Of a stretch of DNA of 33,974 nt, positions 16,851 through 24,941 are shown one piece after another. The stretch is taken from positions 1 to 33,974 of the forward strand of contig JAAUQT010000037.1 in assembly GCA_012033495.1 (NCBI GenBank), written 5' to 3'. Origin of the DNA: Cyanobacteria bacterium RM1_2_2. GTDB lineage: Bacteria; Cyanobacteriota; Cyanobacteriia; Elainellales; Elainellaceae. A program made the position numbers and the translations under genes. Each line of letters opens with the position of its first letter. Positions within the stretch are counted from its first letter, which is position 1. The notes beneath the pieces were generated by a model. It was not told the origin of the DNA. It saw only the letters and a program-made list of their open reading frames with translations, and did not search any database.

Positions 16851-16920
16851 CAACAGGTTAGATTTAGCTATTCCCAGTTAATAAATCTCACATTCCGCAG
16901 GTTTAGGCGTGGGATTATTA

Positions 16921-16985
16921 TGTCAGGACTTACGCAACTCAAGCGACTTTTGCCCTCTAAATCCCCCATTCTGGGGACTTTGAGA
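16921..16985. repeat. Decayed cyanobacterial intergenic repeat
   Basis: TCAGGACTTACGCAA (16922-16936) followed by TCTAAATCCCCCATTC and GGGGACTTTGA resembles, from memory, a family of intergenic palindromic repeats very common in cyanobacteria. A weaker relative (CCTAAATCTCCC, then GGGGCTTTCC) lies near 24600-24635. No transposase is linked. Confidence 0.5.
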
Positions 16986-17039
16986 AAAAAAGTGATAGAC
17001 GAGATGGGCTTGGTTGAACAAATCAACTTGGCTTGAACC

Positions 17040-17780
17040 CTATCCTGCAAGCGCTGGTATGCCTCGGCTGCTGAAAATATTTAGCGTTTGTTCAATTAAC
17101 TCAGAAGTTGGAGGCTGGGTTTCTTGAAGTTGATAGGGATATCCTAATTGCTCCCATTTATACTCGCCCATCTTATGAAAGGGCAAAACTTCGACTTTTT
17201 CAACGTTGCTGAGCGTTGCAACAAAATCGGCTAAGCCTTCAATATTATGGGGGGCATCGGTTAGTCCGGGTACTAATACAAACCGAATCCAGGTTGGCTT
17301 GTGAATTTCATTGAGATACCGAGCAAAGTTTAAGGTCGGCACAATCGATACGCTGGTAACGTTTGTGTAAATTTGCGGGTCAAAGGATTTGATATCAAGT
17401 AACACTAAATCAGCGTATTTCAAGACAGATTTAGAAGTTGCTAGAACATATCCAGATGTGTCTAAAGCAGTGTGGATGCCTTCTTGCTGGCAGCGGCGCA
17501 GCAGTTCTTCTACAAAATCTGGCTGCATCAAGGGTTCGCCACCGCTAACCGTCACGCCGCCTTTGCGAAGATAGGATTTGTAGGATTGGATCTCCTGCAT
17601 TAACTCATCCACCGTAACGGGTTTTCCTGCGTCTAGTTGGCGGCAATCGGGATTGTGACAGTAGAGGCAGCGCAGCGGACATCCTTGCATAAACACAACA
17701 AATCGGATGCCTGGCCCATCCACCGTACCGCAAGTTTCAACAGAATGAATTCGACCCGAAATTGATGTAGAAGTGGGCAT
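17040..17780 (-). CDS. pflA: Pyruvate formate-lyase activating enzyme
   Basis: A radical SAM enzyme of 246 residues that uses S-adenosylmethionine and a [4Fe-4S] cluster to create the glycyl radical on PflB. The cluster motif CxxxCxxC is at Cys34, Cys38 and Cys41 (GCPLRCLYC). GGVTVSGGEP, the SAM-contact motif, and the LDIKS and RFVLVPGLTD strands are all intact, and the length is that of E. coli PflA. The start ATG is at 17778-17780. It is the last gene of the adhE-pflB-pflA run, 256 bases after the pflB stop. That gap holds two hairpin structures, so expression may be partly uncoupled from pflB. A functional PFL requires anoxia, which fits dark fermentation. Confidence 0.96.
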   Translation of the reverse strand: MPTSTSISGRIHSVETCGTVDGPGIRFVVFMQGCPLRCLYCHNPDCRQLDAGKPVTVDELMQEIQSYKSYLRKGGVTVSGGEPLMQPDFVEELLRRCQQEGIHTALDTSGYVLATSKSVLKYADLVLLDIKSFDPQIYTNVTSVSIVPTLNFARYLNEIHKPTWIRFVLVPGLTDAPHNIEGLADFVATLSNVEKVEVLPFHKMGEYKWEQLGYPYQLQETQPPTSELIEQTLNIFSSRGIPALAG

Positions 17781-17808
17781 TGTTTTTGCCTCAAAAATGT
17801 GGATTGTA

Positions 17809-17905
17809 AGGAATGGGAATTCAATTAGTTCAATCGTGGGGAGGGGCGGGTTTTGTGGTCAAATCGATGGCCGGATGCCCATTGATCTGCTAAACCCGCC
17901 CGTAC
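17809..17905 (-). repeat. 97-bp dispersed hairpin repeat, copy A
   Basis: On the minus strand this copy aligns without gaps to 24731-24827 with 13 differences in 97 bases. Inside it GGGCGGGTTT (17844-17853) and AAACCCGCCC (17892-17901) form a perfect 10-bp stem. ATCGATGG and CCATTGAT add an imperfect inner stem. It ends 28 bases before the pflA start codon. It resembles the GGGCGGGTTT-type hairpin repeats common in cyanobacterial spacers. Confidence 0.88.
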
Positions 17906-17929
17906 ATCCTAAGCATAGATTTTGCAGGA

Positions 17930-17992
17930 GAGGCATTGGGTTGAGGTGCTTCAATTCAAGCTGCTTCATTTCAAACTGCAACCCAATGCCTC
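17930..17992 (-). terminator. 14-bp inverted repeat after pflB
   Basis: GAGGCATTGGGTTG at 17930-17943 has a perfect inverse partner at 17979-17992, with a 35-base loop. It begins 44 bases after the pflB stop on the minus strand. There is no clear T run after it in that direction, so it may stabilise the 3' end of pflB mRNA or attenuate, and need not terminate. Confidence 0.5.
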
Positions 17993-18036
17993 ACGCTGGT
18001 AGAAGTGGCGGAGGCAGCGTCAATGCCGCCTATCGA

Positions 18037-20310
18037 CTAAAATCGCTCGTGGAAGGTGCGGCTGATTACGTCTAACTGCTGCTCGCGGGTGAGTTTGATG
18101 AAGTTGACAGCATAGCCCGAAACCCGGATGGTTAGCTGGGGGTAGCGTTCGGGATGGTCGATTGCATCAAGCAACATTTCGCGTTGCAGAACGTTGACGT
18201 TCAGGTGATGTCCGCCATCGTGGAAGTAGCCGTCTAGCAAGCTGGCCAAGTTTGTTTTGCGATCAACCTCTGTTTTTCCTAGCGCAGCCGGAACGATAGA
18301 GAAAGTATTGGAGATGCCGTCTTGAGCGTGCTCGTAGGGCAGTTTTGCGACGGAAGCAAGCGAGGCAACGGCTCCTTTACCGTCTCGACCGTGCATTGGG
18401 TTGGCTCCGGGGGCAAAGGGCACTCCAGCTTTTCGACCGTCGGGGGTGCTGCCTGTCTTCTTGCCGTAGACGACGTTTGAGGTGATGGTGAGAATCGATT
18501 GAGTTGGGGTACTGTTCCGGTAGGTTTTCTGTTGCCGTAATTTATCCATGAAGGTTTCCACCAACGTGACTGCAATCTGATCAACACGGTTGTCATTATT
18601 GCCATATTTGGGATAATCGCCTTCTACTTCGTAATCAACGGCTAATCCTTCGGCGTTTCTTAATACTTTCACTTTGGCATACTTGATCGCAGACAGCGCA
18701 TCCGCAACGACTGATAGCCCTGCCACTCCGCAAGCCATGGTTCGGTATACATCCCGGTCATGTAGCGCCATCTCCAACCGCTCGTAGCAGTATTTGTCGT
18801 GCATGTAGTGGATGACGTTCAGCGTGTTGATGTAAAGATTAGATAGCCAGGATAGCATCTGATCATACTTAGCCATCACCTCATCGTAGTTGAGATAGTC
18901 AGAGGTGATGGGTTCAAACTTAGGCGCAATCTGTTCACCTGATTTTTCATCCTTGCCGCCGTTAATCGCATAGAGTAAGGCTTTGGCTAGGTTGGCGCGT
19001 GCTCCGAAGAACTGCATCTGTTTGCCAATTCGCATCGCCGATACGCAGCAAGCAATGCCGTAATCATCACCGTAAACGGGACGCATCAAATCGTCGTTTT
19101 CATACTGAATTGAGCTAGTGTCTACAGAAACTTTGGCACAATATTGCTTGAAGGTTTCGGGCAGTTGCTCTGACCACAGCACGGTTAGGTTGGGTTCGGG
19201 TGCGGCTCCCAGCGTATACAGCGTGTGCAGCACTCGGAAGCTGGTTTTGGTAACGAGCGGTCTGCCGTCTTCGCCGATACCCGCAATCGATTCTGTTACC
19301 CAAGTCGGATCGCCCGAAAACAGTTCGTTGTAGTCCGGGGTTCTGAGGAAACGCACCATCCGCAGTTTCATCACAAAATGGTCGAGCATTTCTTGCAGTT
19401 CTGCTTCGGTGTAGATACCGCGTTGCAAATCGCGTTCAAAATAGATGTCCAGGAATGTAGAAACTCGCCCTAACGACATTGCCGCCCCGTTCTGCTCTTT
19501 CACGGCTCCCAGGTAAGCGAAGTAGAGCCACTGCACGGCTTCTCTGGCGTTGGCTGCGGGCTGGCTGATATCGAAACCGTAGCTTTGCGCCATTTGTTTG
19601 AGTTCTTGCAGCGCCCGAATTTGCTCGGAGATCTCTTCGCGCAGTTGAATCACCGATTCATCGATTCCAGCCACTTCCAGCGATTGCAACTGTAGTTTTT
19701 TGCTGTCAATCAGAAAATCAACGCCATACAACGGTACGCGGCGATAGTCGCCAATAATCCGTCCCCGACCGTAGGCATCCGGTAGTCCGGTGATGATGCC
19801 AGAACGGCGAGCCAACCGCATGTCGCGGGTGTAGGCATCGAATACGCCTTCGTTGTGGGTTTTGCGATATTTGGTGAAAATCTCTTCGGTTTGGGGATCA
19901 AGCTGATAGCCGTATGCCTCTAGCGCAGATTTGACCACCCGGATGCCGCCAAAGGGCATGATGGCGCGTTTGAGCGGGCGATCGGTTTGGAGTCCAACAA
20001 TTTGCTCTCGCTCACGGTCAATGTATCCCGGCGCGTGGGAGGTGATGCCGGAAACGGTGGCGGTGTCTGCATCCAAAATGCCCTGCTGCCGCTCTTGCTG
20101 CATTAGTTGAGCGACCTGCTGCCAAAGTTGCTGCGTCCGGGCTGTTGCGCCTGCTAGAAACTGCTCGTCGCCTGTGTAGGGCGTGTAGTTGGTCTGGATG
20201 AAGTTACGCACATCGACCTGATCTGTCCATTCGCCAGGCTTGAAGTCTTGCCATGGGGAAAGAGTGGGTGCTGACGTAGGGTGTGATGCCTCTAATATCG
20301 TGCTGACCAT
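18037..20310 (-). CDS. pflB: Formate C-acetyltransferase (pyruvate formate-lyase)
   Basis: A glycyl-radical enzyme of 757 residues (E. coli: 760) converting pyruvate and CoA to formate and acetyl-CoA. The catalytic cysteine pair is Cys421-Cys422 in [15 protein letters not shown]. The radical site is Gly732 in RVSGYAVNF near the C-terminus, and the [14 protein letters not shown] segment is typical of true PFL and not of glycerol or choline lyases. I start it at the ATG 20308-20310, eight bases after GAGGG, although an earlier in-frame start near 20337 exists. It lies between adhE and pflA on the same strand. PFL is found in only a minority of cyanobacteria. With AdhE it forms a mixed-acid/ethanol route used in the dark without oxygen. 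Confidence 0.97.
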   Translation of the reverse strand: MVSTILEASHPTSAPTLSPWQDFKPGEWTDQVDVRNFIQTNYTPYTGDEQFLAGATARTQQLWQQVAQLMQQERQQGILDADTATVSGITSHAPGYIDREREQIVGLQTDRPLKRAIMPFGGIRVVKSALEAYGYQLDPQTEEIFTKYRKTHNEGVFDAYTRDMRLARRSGIITGLPDAYGRGRIIGDYRRVPLYGVDFLIDSKKLQLQSLEVAGIDESVIQLREEISEQIRALQELKQMAQSYGFDISQPAANAREAVQWLYFAYLGAVKEQNGAAMSLGRVSTFLDIYFERDLQRGIYTEAELQEMLDHFVMKLRMVRFLRTPDYNELFSGDPTWVTESIAGIGEDGRPLVTKTSFRVLHTLYTLGAAPEPNLTVLWSEQLPETFKQYCAKVSVDTSSIQYENDDLMRPVYGDDYGIACCVSAMRIGKQMQFFGARANLAKALLYAINGGKDEKSGEQIAPKFEPITSDYLNYDEVMAKYDQMLSWLSNLYINTLNVIHYMHDKYCYERLEMALHDRDVYRTMACGVAGLSVVADALSAIKYAKVKVLRNAEGLAVDYEVEGDYPKYGNNDNRVDQIAVTLVETFMDKLRQQKTYRNSTPTQSILTITSNVVYGKKTGSTPDGRKAGVPFAPGANPMHGRDGKGAVASLASVAKLPYEHAQDGISNTFSIVPAALGKTEVDRKTNLASLLDGYFHDGGHHLNVNVLQREMLLDAIDHPERYPQLTIRVSGYAVNFIKLTREQQLDVISRTFHERF

Positions 20311-20389
20311 GATGGTGTCCCTCATTGATGGGTTCAAGTATGATTCAAAATTGAAGTGAGGATGTCTGGAAAAAGAAATACCGTTGGTT

Positions 20390-20447
20390 GGGGCAGGTTT
20401 GACTCAAGGCTCTGAATGAAGCTAATGATTTATTGCCACACCTGCCC
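20390..20447 (-). repeat. 8-bp inverted repeat between adhE and pflB
   Basis: GGGCAGGT (20391-20398) and ACCTGCCC (20440-20447) could close a 41-base loop in the spacer between adhE and pflB. The GGGCAGGTTT edge resembles the GGGCGGGTTT hairpin repeats elsewhere in the window, so this may be a decayed member. Confidence 0.4.
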
Positions 20448-20494
20448 ACGGAGAGTTGGTTTGATAGAACGCCCTTAATTTTGATGGACTGCCC

Positions 20495-23191
20495 TTAAAC
20501 AGCGGCTTCTACAGTTTGTTTGGTGTTCTGACTAGTATTTTGTTTGGTGTTCTGACAGGGTTCCTCATAGTGACAGCGACCACAACATTGAAGTGATTCG
20601 TTGATGTCTTCGCCTTGGTATGCCTGGATGTAGAGTTCTTTCAGGTCTTGAATCAAGGGATAGCGCGGATTTGCACCAGTACACTGATCGTCAAAGGCTT
20701 GTTCTGCTAGTTCATCCAGTTTCGTATAGAAAACTGACTCTTCAACGTTCACGACTTCTTTAATGGTGGAAGGAATATCCAAATCCCGCTTCAGTTCTTC
20801 CACGGCAATGATCAGACGTTCTACTTTCTCATCCAATGTTGTTCCACCCAACTGGAGATAGTCTGCAATTTGGGCGTAGCGCTGTTTAGCATTCGGATAT
20901 TTGTACTGCGGGAAGATCGCCTGTTTGAAGGGCACATCCGTAGCGTTATAGCGAATCACATGGGAAATTAACAAAGCATTCGCTAAACCATGCGGCACAT
21001 GGAACGTTGAGCCGAGTTTGTGCGCCATTGAGTGACAAATCCCTAAAAACGCATTGGCAAACGCCATCCCCGCGATCGTTGCGGCATAGTGTACTTTCTC
21101 ACGCGCCTCTGGATCGGCAGCACCGTTTCGATAGGAACGCGGCAAATATTGGAAGATCAGCGCAATCGCTTCGAGCGCTAACCCATTTGTGAACTCTGTG
21201 GCGAACACTGACACATAGGACTCAATTGCGTGAGTCAGGGCATCAACGCCGCCCCAAGCCGTCAAGCGTTTGGGCATCGACAACACCAAATTGGGGTCAA
21301 CAATGGCGATGGACGGCGTTAGCGCATAGTCTGCCAGCGGATATTTGATGCCCACCCGATCGTCGGTGACAACGGCAAAAGGTGTGACCTCTGAGCCTGT
21401 ACCGGATGTGGTTGGAATTGCCACTAAGGTTGCTTTTTTGCCCAGCGGCGGCAGTTCATATACCCGTTTACGAATGTCCATAAACCGCATCGCCAGCCCT
21501 TCAAATTCGATTTCGGGCTGTTCATACATCAGCCACATCACTTTTGCTGCATCCATCGGTGAGCCGCCACCCACGGCAATGATTACGTCAGGCTGATAGT
21601 TTCTAAGCTGCTCCAACCCTTTGTTAACGTTCGACAAAGTGGGGTCAGGCTCTACGTCATGAAAGATGTCATGCTTGATGCCGATGTCGTCCAAAACTTC
21701 CGTAATCTGATCGACGAGTCCCAAATCAAACAGCGGCCTGTCGGTGACAATGAAGGCGCGTTTTTTGTCGGCTAAATCTCGTAGCGCCACCGGCAGACAG
21801 CCACTCTTGAAGTAGACCTTCGGCGGCACCCGGAACCAGAGCATATTTTCGCGGCGCTCCGTTACGGTTTTAATGTTCAGCAAATGATGTACGCTTACGT
21901 TCTCAGAAATCGAGTTGCCGCCCCACGAACCGCAGCCCAGCGTCAGTGATGGATCAAGCTTGAAGTTGTAGAGATCGCCGATGGCTCCTTGCGAAGAAGG
22001 CGTGTTGATTAGCACCCGCGCCGTCTGCATATGGGTTTCAAAATAGTCGATGTCTTGATGATGGGTTGGGTCAGTGTACAGCACCGCCGTATGACCGCGC
22101 CCGCCAAAGGTGATCAACTGCTCGGCTTTGTCCACGGCCGATTGAAAGGTCTGGGCCCGATACATGGCCAAAATTGGCGACAGTTTTTCGTAGGCAAACG
22201 GCTCCTCTGGGCTAACAGCCTCCACTTCGCCGATTAAAACCTTCATGCCAGCAGGGACTTCAATTCCAGCCAGCACTGCCAGATTTGCCACCGATTGCCC
22301 CACAATGGCCGGATTCAGCCGACCGTCTTTGAGAATTTGGCTGCCCAACTTTGCCTTTTCTTCTGCGTTGAGGAAATAGGCTCCTCGTGCCGCAAATTCC
22401 TGCTTCACGGCTTCGTAGATCGACTCCAGCACCACCACCGACTGTTCGGAAGCGCAAATCATGCCGTTGTCAAAGGTTTTGCTGAGCAGAATCGAACTCA
22501 CGGCGGTTTGAATGTCAGCCGTTTCGTTAATCACCGCAGGCGTATTTCCGGCTCCCACACCCAACGAAGGATGACCCGACGAGTAAGCCGCCTGCACCAT
22601 GCCCGGCCCGCCTGTCGCCAAAATCAGCTTCACATCTGGATGCTTCATCAACGCTTGAGACAGTTCCACCGTCGGTTCGTCAATCCAGCCGATGATGTGT
22701 TCCGGCGCACCGGCCGCAACGGCAGCTTCTAAAACGATCTTGGCAGCTTCGATTGTGCATTCCTTGGCGCGAGGGTGGGGCGAAAAGATAATCGCGTTGC
22801 GGGTTTTCAGCGCAATCAGTGCCTTAAAAATTGCAGTTGAAGTGGGGTTAGTGGTAGGAACAATGCCCGCCAGAACGCCGATCGGCTCTGCAATTTTTTG
22901 GATGCCAAACGCTTTATCTTCTTCGACTACGCCGCATGTCTTTTCATGTTTGTATTTGTTGTAAATAATTTCCGACGCAAAGTGATTTTTGATCACCTTA
23001 TCTTCAACCACGCCCATTCTCGTTTCCGTTACTGCCATCTTTGCTAACGGAATTCGGTTGGCGTTCGCAGCTTGAGCCGCTTTCTTGAAAATCAAATCGA
23101 CCTGAGTGCAGTCATAGGTGGCATAGTGGTGCTGAGCCGTTTTGACCTGCTGAATCAACGTTTCGAGTTCTTGAAGGGTGGTGACTTTCAT
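20495..23191 (-). CDS. adhE: Bifunctional acetaldehyde-CoA/alcohol dehydrogenase
   Basis: AdhE of 898 residues, converting acetyl-CoA to acetaldehyde and then ethanol while oxidising two NADH. The N-terminal aldehyde dehydrogenase half (about 1-440) has the nucleophile Cys246 in DNGMICASEQ, the same position as in E. coli. The C-terminal iron-dependent alcohol dehydrogenase half (about 450-865) has GGGSPMDAAK, the GGVDALTHAIE metal segment and ICHSMAHKLGSTFHVPHG, which supply the Asp and His iron ligands. E. coli AdhE forms spirosomes, and the same may hold here. The end is unusual: a CCGRC...C cluster and a QNTK/QNTS repeat from a 24-bp in-frame duplication. I start at ATG 23189-23191, after GGGAGCAAGAAAA. 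The longer frame to 23287 has no good site. It is the first gene of the run, divergent from the HxlR regulator. Confidence 0.96.
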   Translation of the reverse strand: MKVTTLQELETLIQQVKTAQHHYATYDCTQVDLIFKKAAQAANANRIPLAKMAVTETRMGVVEDKVIKNHFASEIIYNKYKHEKTCGVVEEDKAFGIQKIAEPIGVLAGIVPTTNPTSTAIFKALIALKTRNAIIFSPHPRAKECTIEAAKIVLEAAVAAGAPEHIIGWIDEPTVELSQALMKHPDVKLILATGGPGMVQAAYSSGHPSLGVGAGNTPAVINETADIQTAVSSILLSKTFDNGMICASEQSVVVLESIYEAVKQEFAARGAYFLNAEEKAKLGSQILKDGRLNPAIVGQSVANLAVLAGIEVPAGMKVLIGEVEAVSPEEPFAYEKLSPILAMYRAQTFQSAVDKAEQLITFGGRGHTAVLYTDPTHHQDIDYFETHMQTARVLINTPSSQGAIGDLYNFKLDPSLTLGCGSWGGNSISENVSVHHLLNIKTVTERRENMLWFRVPPKVYFKSGCLPVALRDLADKKRAFIVTDRPLFDLGLVDQITEVLDDIGIKHDIFHDVEPDPTLSNVNKGLEQLRNYQPDVIIAVGGGSPMDAAKVMWLMYEQPEIEFEGLAMRFMDIRKRVYELPPLGKKATLVAIPTTSGTGSEVTPFAVVTDDRVGIKYPLADYALTPSIAIVDPNLVLSMPKRLTAWGGVDALTHAIESYVSVFATEFTNGLALEAIALIFQYLPRSYRNGAADPEAREKVHYAATIAGMAFANAFLGICHSMAHKLGSTFHVPHGLANALLISHVIRYNATDVPFKQAIFPQYKYPNAKQRYAQIADYLQLGGTTLDEKVERLIIAVEELKRDLDIPSTIKEVVNVEESVFYTKLDELAEQAFDDQCTGANPRYPLIQDLKELYIQAYQGEDINESLQCCGRCHYEEPCQNTKQNTSQNTKQTVEAAV
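20515..20556. repeat. 24-bp period in-frame duplication in adhE
   Basis: TTTGTTTGGTGTTCTGAC occurs at 20515-20532 and 20539-20556, period 24. It keeps frame and produces the repeated QNTKQ/QNTSQ end of AdhE. Confidence 0.9.
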
Positions 23192-23299
23192 TTTTCTTGC
23201 TCCCACTGAGGGTTTGCCAGGAAGGGAAGTCAGATGTTTTTGAAGTGCCCCGTCTCCTGGACTATCTGAATCGTGCCTGATTCTCACCGCATCGACAAT

Positions 23300-23357
23300 A
23301 CAGTTACCTGCTGCACCTCACAGTTACCGGAAGTAAAAAATTAGGGCTGTGTAACTG
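23300..23357. promoter_or_regulatory. Candidate operator between adhE and hxlR
   Basis: CAGTTAC occurs at 23301-23307 and 23321-23327 in the same direction, exactly 20 bases apart (about two helical turns). It occurs again inverted as GTAACTG at 23351-23357. All three lie in the 278-base spacer between the divergent adhE and HxlR genes. The regulator is not proven. HxlR proteins normally bind short inverted repeats, so the second and third copies are the best pair. Confidence 0.4.
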
Positions 23358-23469
23358 GCGATTGCGCTTTCTAAAGGAATTGTTAAATCTAGTCAATCCA
23401 TAAGACAAATCGAGTCAGCCCAGTTTTGCAGGTTTAAATTAAAGAGTGGAAAGCGTTGCAGAAGGTATT

Positions 23470-23829
23470 ATGTCTGAAACTGACCCCTGTCAGGAATTCA
23501 AATGCCCAATTCAATTCACGCTGGATTTAATCGGCAGCAAGTGGTCAATTTTGATTTTACGAGAGCTATTTACGGCTGATCGCCGCACCCATGAGCTATT
23601 AGAGGCGCTGCCCGGAATTAGCACTAAAACGCTGATGATTCGCCTGCGAGAGTTGGAAAAATACGGATTGGTCGATCGCCGCATCTATGCAGAGATTCCG
23701 CCTCACGTCGAGTATTCTCTAACCGAGAAGGGACGCGAAATTCAGCCTGTTATGGCAGCCCTGCATCAGGTGGGTTCTCGATGGCTAAAACAGGAAGCTT
23801 GTGTGTGCCCTCTAGATGCTGTGGTCTAA
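23470..23829 (+). CDS. HxlR-family transcriptional regulator
   Basis: A 119-residue winged-helix regulator of the HxlR (DUF24) family. The signature GSKWSILILRELF (about residues 22-34), the LPGISTKTLMIRLRELEKYGLV recognition region and the VEYSLTEKGRE wing are all present. Cysteines at 7, 12, 111 and 113 flank the fold. Cys12 sits in the FKCPIQ position where redox-sensing relatives such as YodB and HypR carry their sensor cysteine, so thiol or disulfide sensing is plausible. It is divergent from adhE and the likely regulator of adhE-pflB-pflA, by position only. ATG at 23470 is preferred, four bases after AGAAGG. The frame extends upstream to a GTG at 23446 without a site. Confidence 0.87.
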   Translation: MSETDPCQEFKCPIQFTLDLIGSKWSILILRELFTADRRTHELLEALPGISTKTLMIRLRELEKYGLVDRRIYAEIPPHVEYSLTEKGREIQPVMAALHQVGSRWLKQEACVCPLDAVV

Positions 23830-23947
23830 CTGCCTAGATGGGTTATCGCTGTACCCGATGTCAGATTGAGCAGTATCAAACCGTTCGCTATTTTTATTGC
23901 AAAATGTTATAACTTCTCAGAAACTAATCAAGTTGAATGAACGCAAA

Positions 23948-23977
23948 GCACTATTTGTAATTGCACTATTTGTAATT
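23948..23977. repeat. 15-bp tandem duplication
   Basis: GCACTATTTGTAATT occurs at 23948-23962 and 23963-23977, about 120 bases after the HxlR stop. Its core CTATTTGTAA matches the duplication at 686-715. Confidence 0.9.
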
Positions 23978-24116
23978 GTGCGGTTCTCAACTATTTGACG
24001 CCAATCAAATCTGTGCAGATCCAAAGTGTTCCTGCTGTTGGTAAGGGTTAACGGGTTAGTGAAGAGAAGCTGAAAAAGCTCCTATCCATTCTTTTACCCC
24101 CCAGAACGAGACTTCT

Positions 24117-24572
24117 ATGGACTTCCAATTTCCCACCACCTGGCAAGAACTTGAACAAATTGTGAACGTTGGCATCTTAGATGAACTTGCGGTTGAATAT
24201 AAGCGCAGTTCACGACTCACAGAACAATATGAGAACGATCGCCACATGCTTTCTCAGGAAAAAAGTATTCAGAATATCTACAGAGAAATAAACGCATCTC
24301 ATACGAGATTAACAACTGGCGAAGAAATTGCCCTCACCTACAACAAATATCCCTATGATCTGCTGCTACAGAACCTTCCAGGCGTCACTCATGCGCTCTT
24401 CTGGTTCAAGGGTTCTGTGCCAATTGAAACCGCTCAGGCTCATTTGCAATCGATTGGCAAAACCTGCTGTCTATACGAAAATCCGGTGGCGCTGAAGTCC
24501 ATTCCTGAAATTAGCCACTATCAGGTATTTTTGCTAAACCAGGATGTACGTTTTCCGTTAGCAGCCGCTTAA
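24117..24572 (+). CDS. Small DUF3605-like protein
   Basis: A 151-residue soluble protein. It reads W-x-x-L (TTWQELEQIVNVG), ILDELAVEYKRSSRLTEQYE, a charged helix with a Tyr, then NKYPYDLLLQNLPGVTHALFWFKGS. This order resembles DUF3605, a family best known from fungi, whose hallmarks are a tryptophan-led N-terminal helix, an NDWPY segment and a conserved HxVxWxK strand. The match is by eye and the function is unknown. The C-terminal half continues with CCLYENP and a strand-rich end. The start ATG at 24117 has no strong ribosome site. It stands alone between the HxlR gene and the repeat-rich spacer before the convergent dnaE. Confidence 0.6.
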   Translation: MDFQFPTTWQELEQIVNVGILDELAVEYKRSSRLTEQYENDRHMLSQEKSIQNIYREINASHTRLTTGEEIALTYNKYPYDLLLQNLPGVTHALFWFKGSVPIETAQAHLQSIGKTCCLYENPVALKSIPEISHYQVFLLNQDVRFPLAAA

Positions 24573-24680
24573 GCTACAGATTACCCAGCGCCTTTTGTCT
24601 CCTAAATCTCCCAAGCTTAGGGGCTTTCCGAACCACTGCTCAAAGTCCCTGGTTTGACGGACGAGAGAGGCTCACCAAAC

Positions 24681-24846
24681 CCTAAGCTTGCCGAACTTTC
24701 AGGATCGTGGATTTAATCAATCCGTAGACTGTACGGGCGGGTTGAGCAGATCAATGGGCATCCTGCCATGGATTCGATAGTAAAACCCGCTCCTACCCAC
24801 GATCGAACGGATTGAATTCCCATTCCTAAGCTTGCCGAACTTTCAG
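24681..24846. repeat. 22-bp direct repeats flanking hairpin copy B
   Basis: A perfect 22-bp sequence beginning CCTAAGCTTGCCG occurs at 24681-24702 and 24825-24846, 144 bases apart. The 122 bases between them contain all but the last three bases of copy B. Imperfect inverse arms (TCAATCCGT near 24717-24725 against ACGGATTGA near 24807-24815) extend the hairpin. Confidence 0.88.
24731..24827 (+). repeat. 97-bp dispersed hairpin repeat, copy B
   Basis: This is the plus-strand counterpart of the copy at 17809-17905, 87% identical with no gaps. GGGCGGGTT and AAACCCGC form the stem. Confidence 0.88.
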
Positions 24847-24866
24847 AGTAGCCTGAGTTTCTTGCT

Positions 24867-24925
24867 CATCCACTCATCCACTCATTCACTCATCCACCCA
24901 TCCACCCATCCACCCATCCACATCC
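24867..24925. repeat. 8-bp tandem array
   Basis: Six to seven copies of CATCCACT/CATCCACC lie end to end, starting 17 bases after the dnaE stop codon (minus strand). Confidence 0.93.
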
Positions 24926-24941
24926 AAAACTCACCAGTCCC

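Larger units (their letters stand above)
16533..17039. other. Spacer with coding-like fragments and a decayed repeat
   Basis: Between accB and the convergent pflA there is no intact gene of usual size. The left part (about 16600-16831) has two overlapping coding-like frames, described separately, and a 16-bp duplication at 16821-16850. The right part (about 16921-16985) is a decayed repeat containing AGGACTTACGCAA. Confidence 0.5.
24573..24941. other. Repeat-filled spacer between convergent genes
   Basis: This spacer holds no gene. In order it contains a weak copy of the CCTAAATCTCCC repeat (about 24600-24635), a 22-bp direct repeat flanking copy B of the dispersed hairpin repeat, and an 8-bp tandem array just before the dnaE stop. 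Confidence 0.7.
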
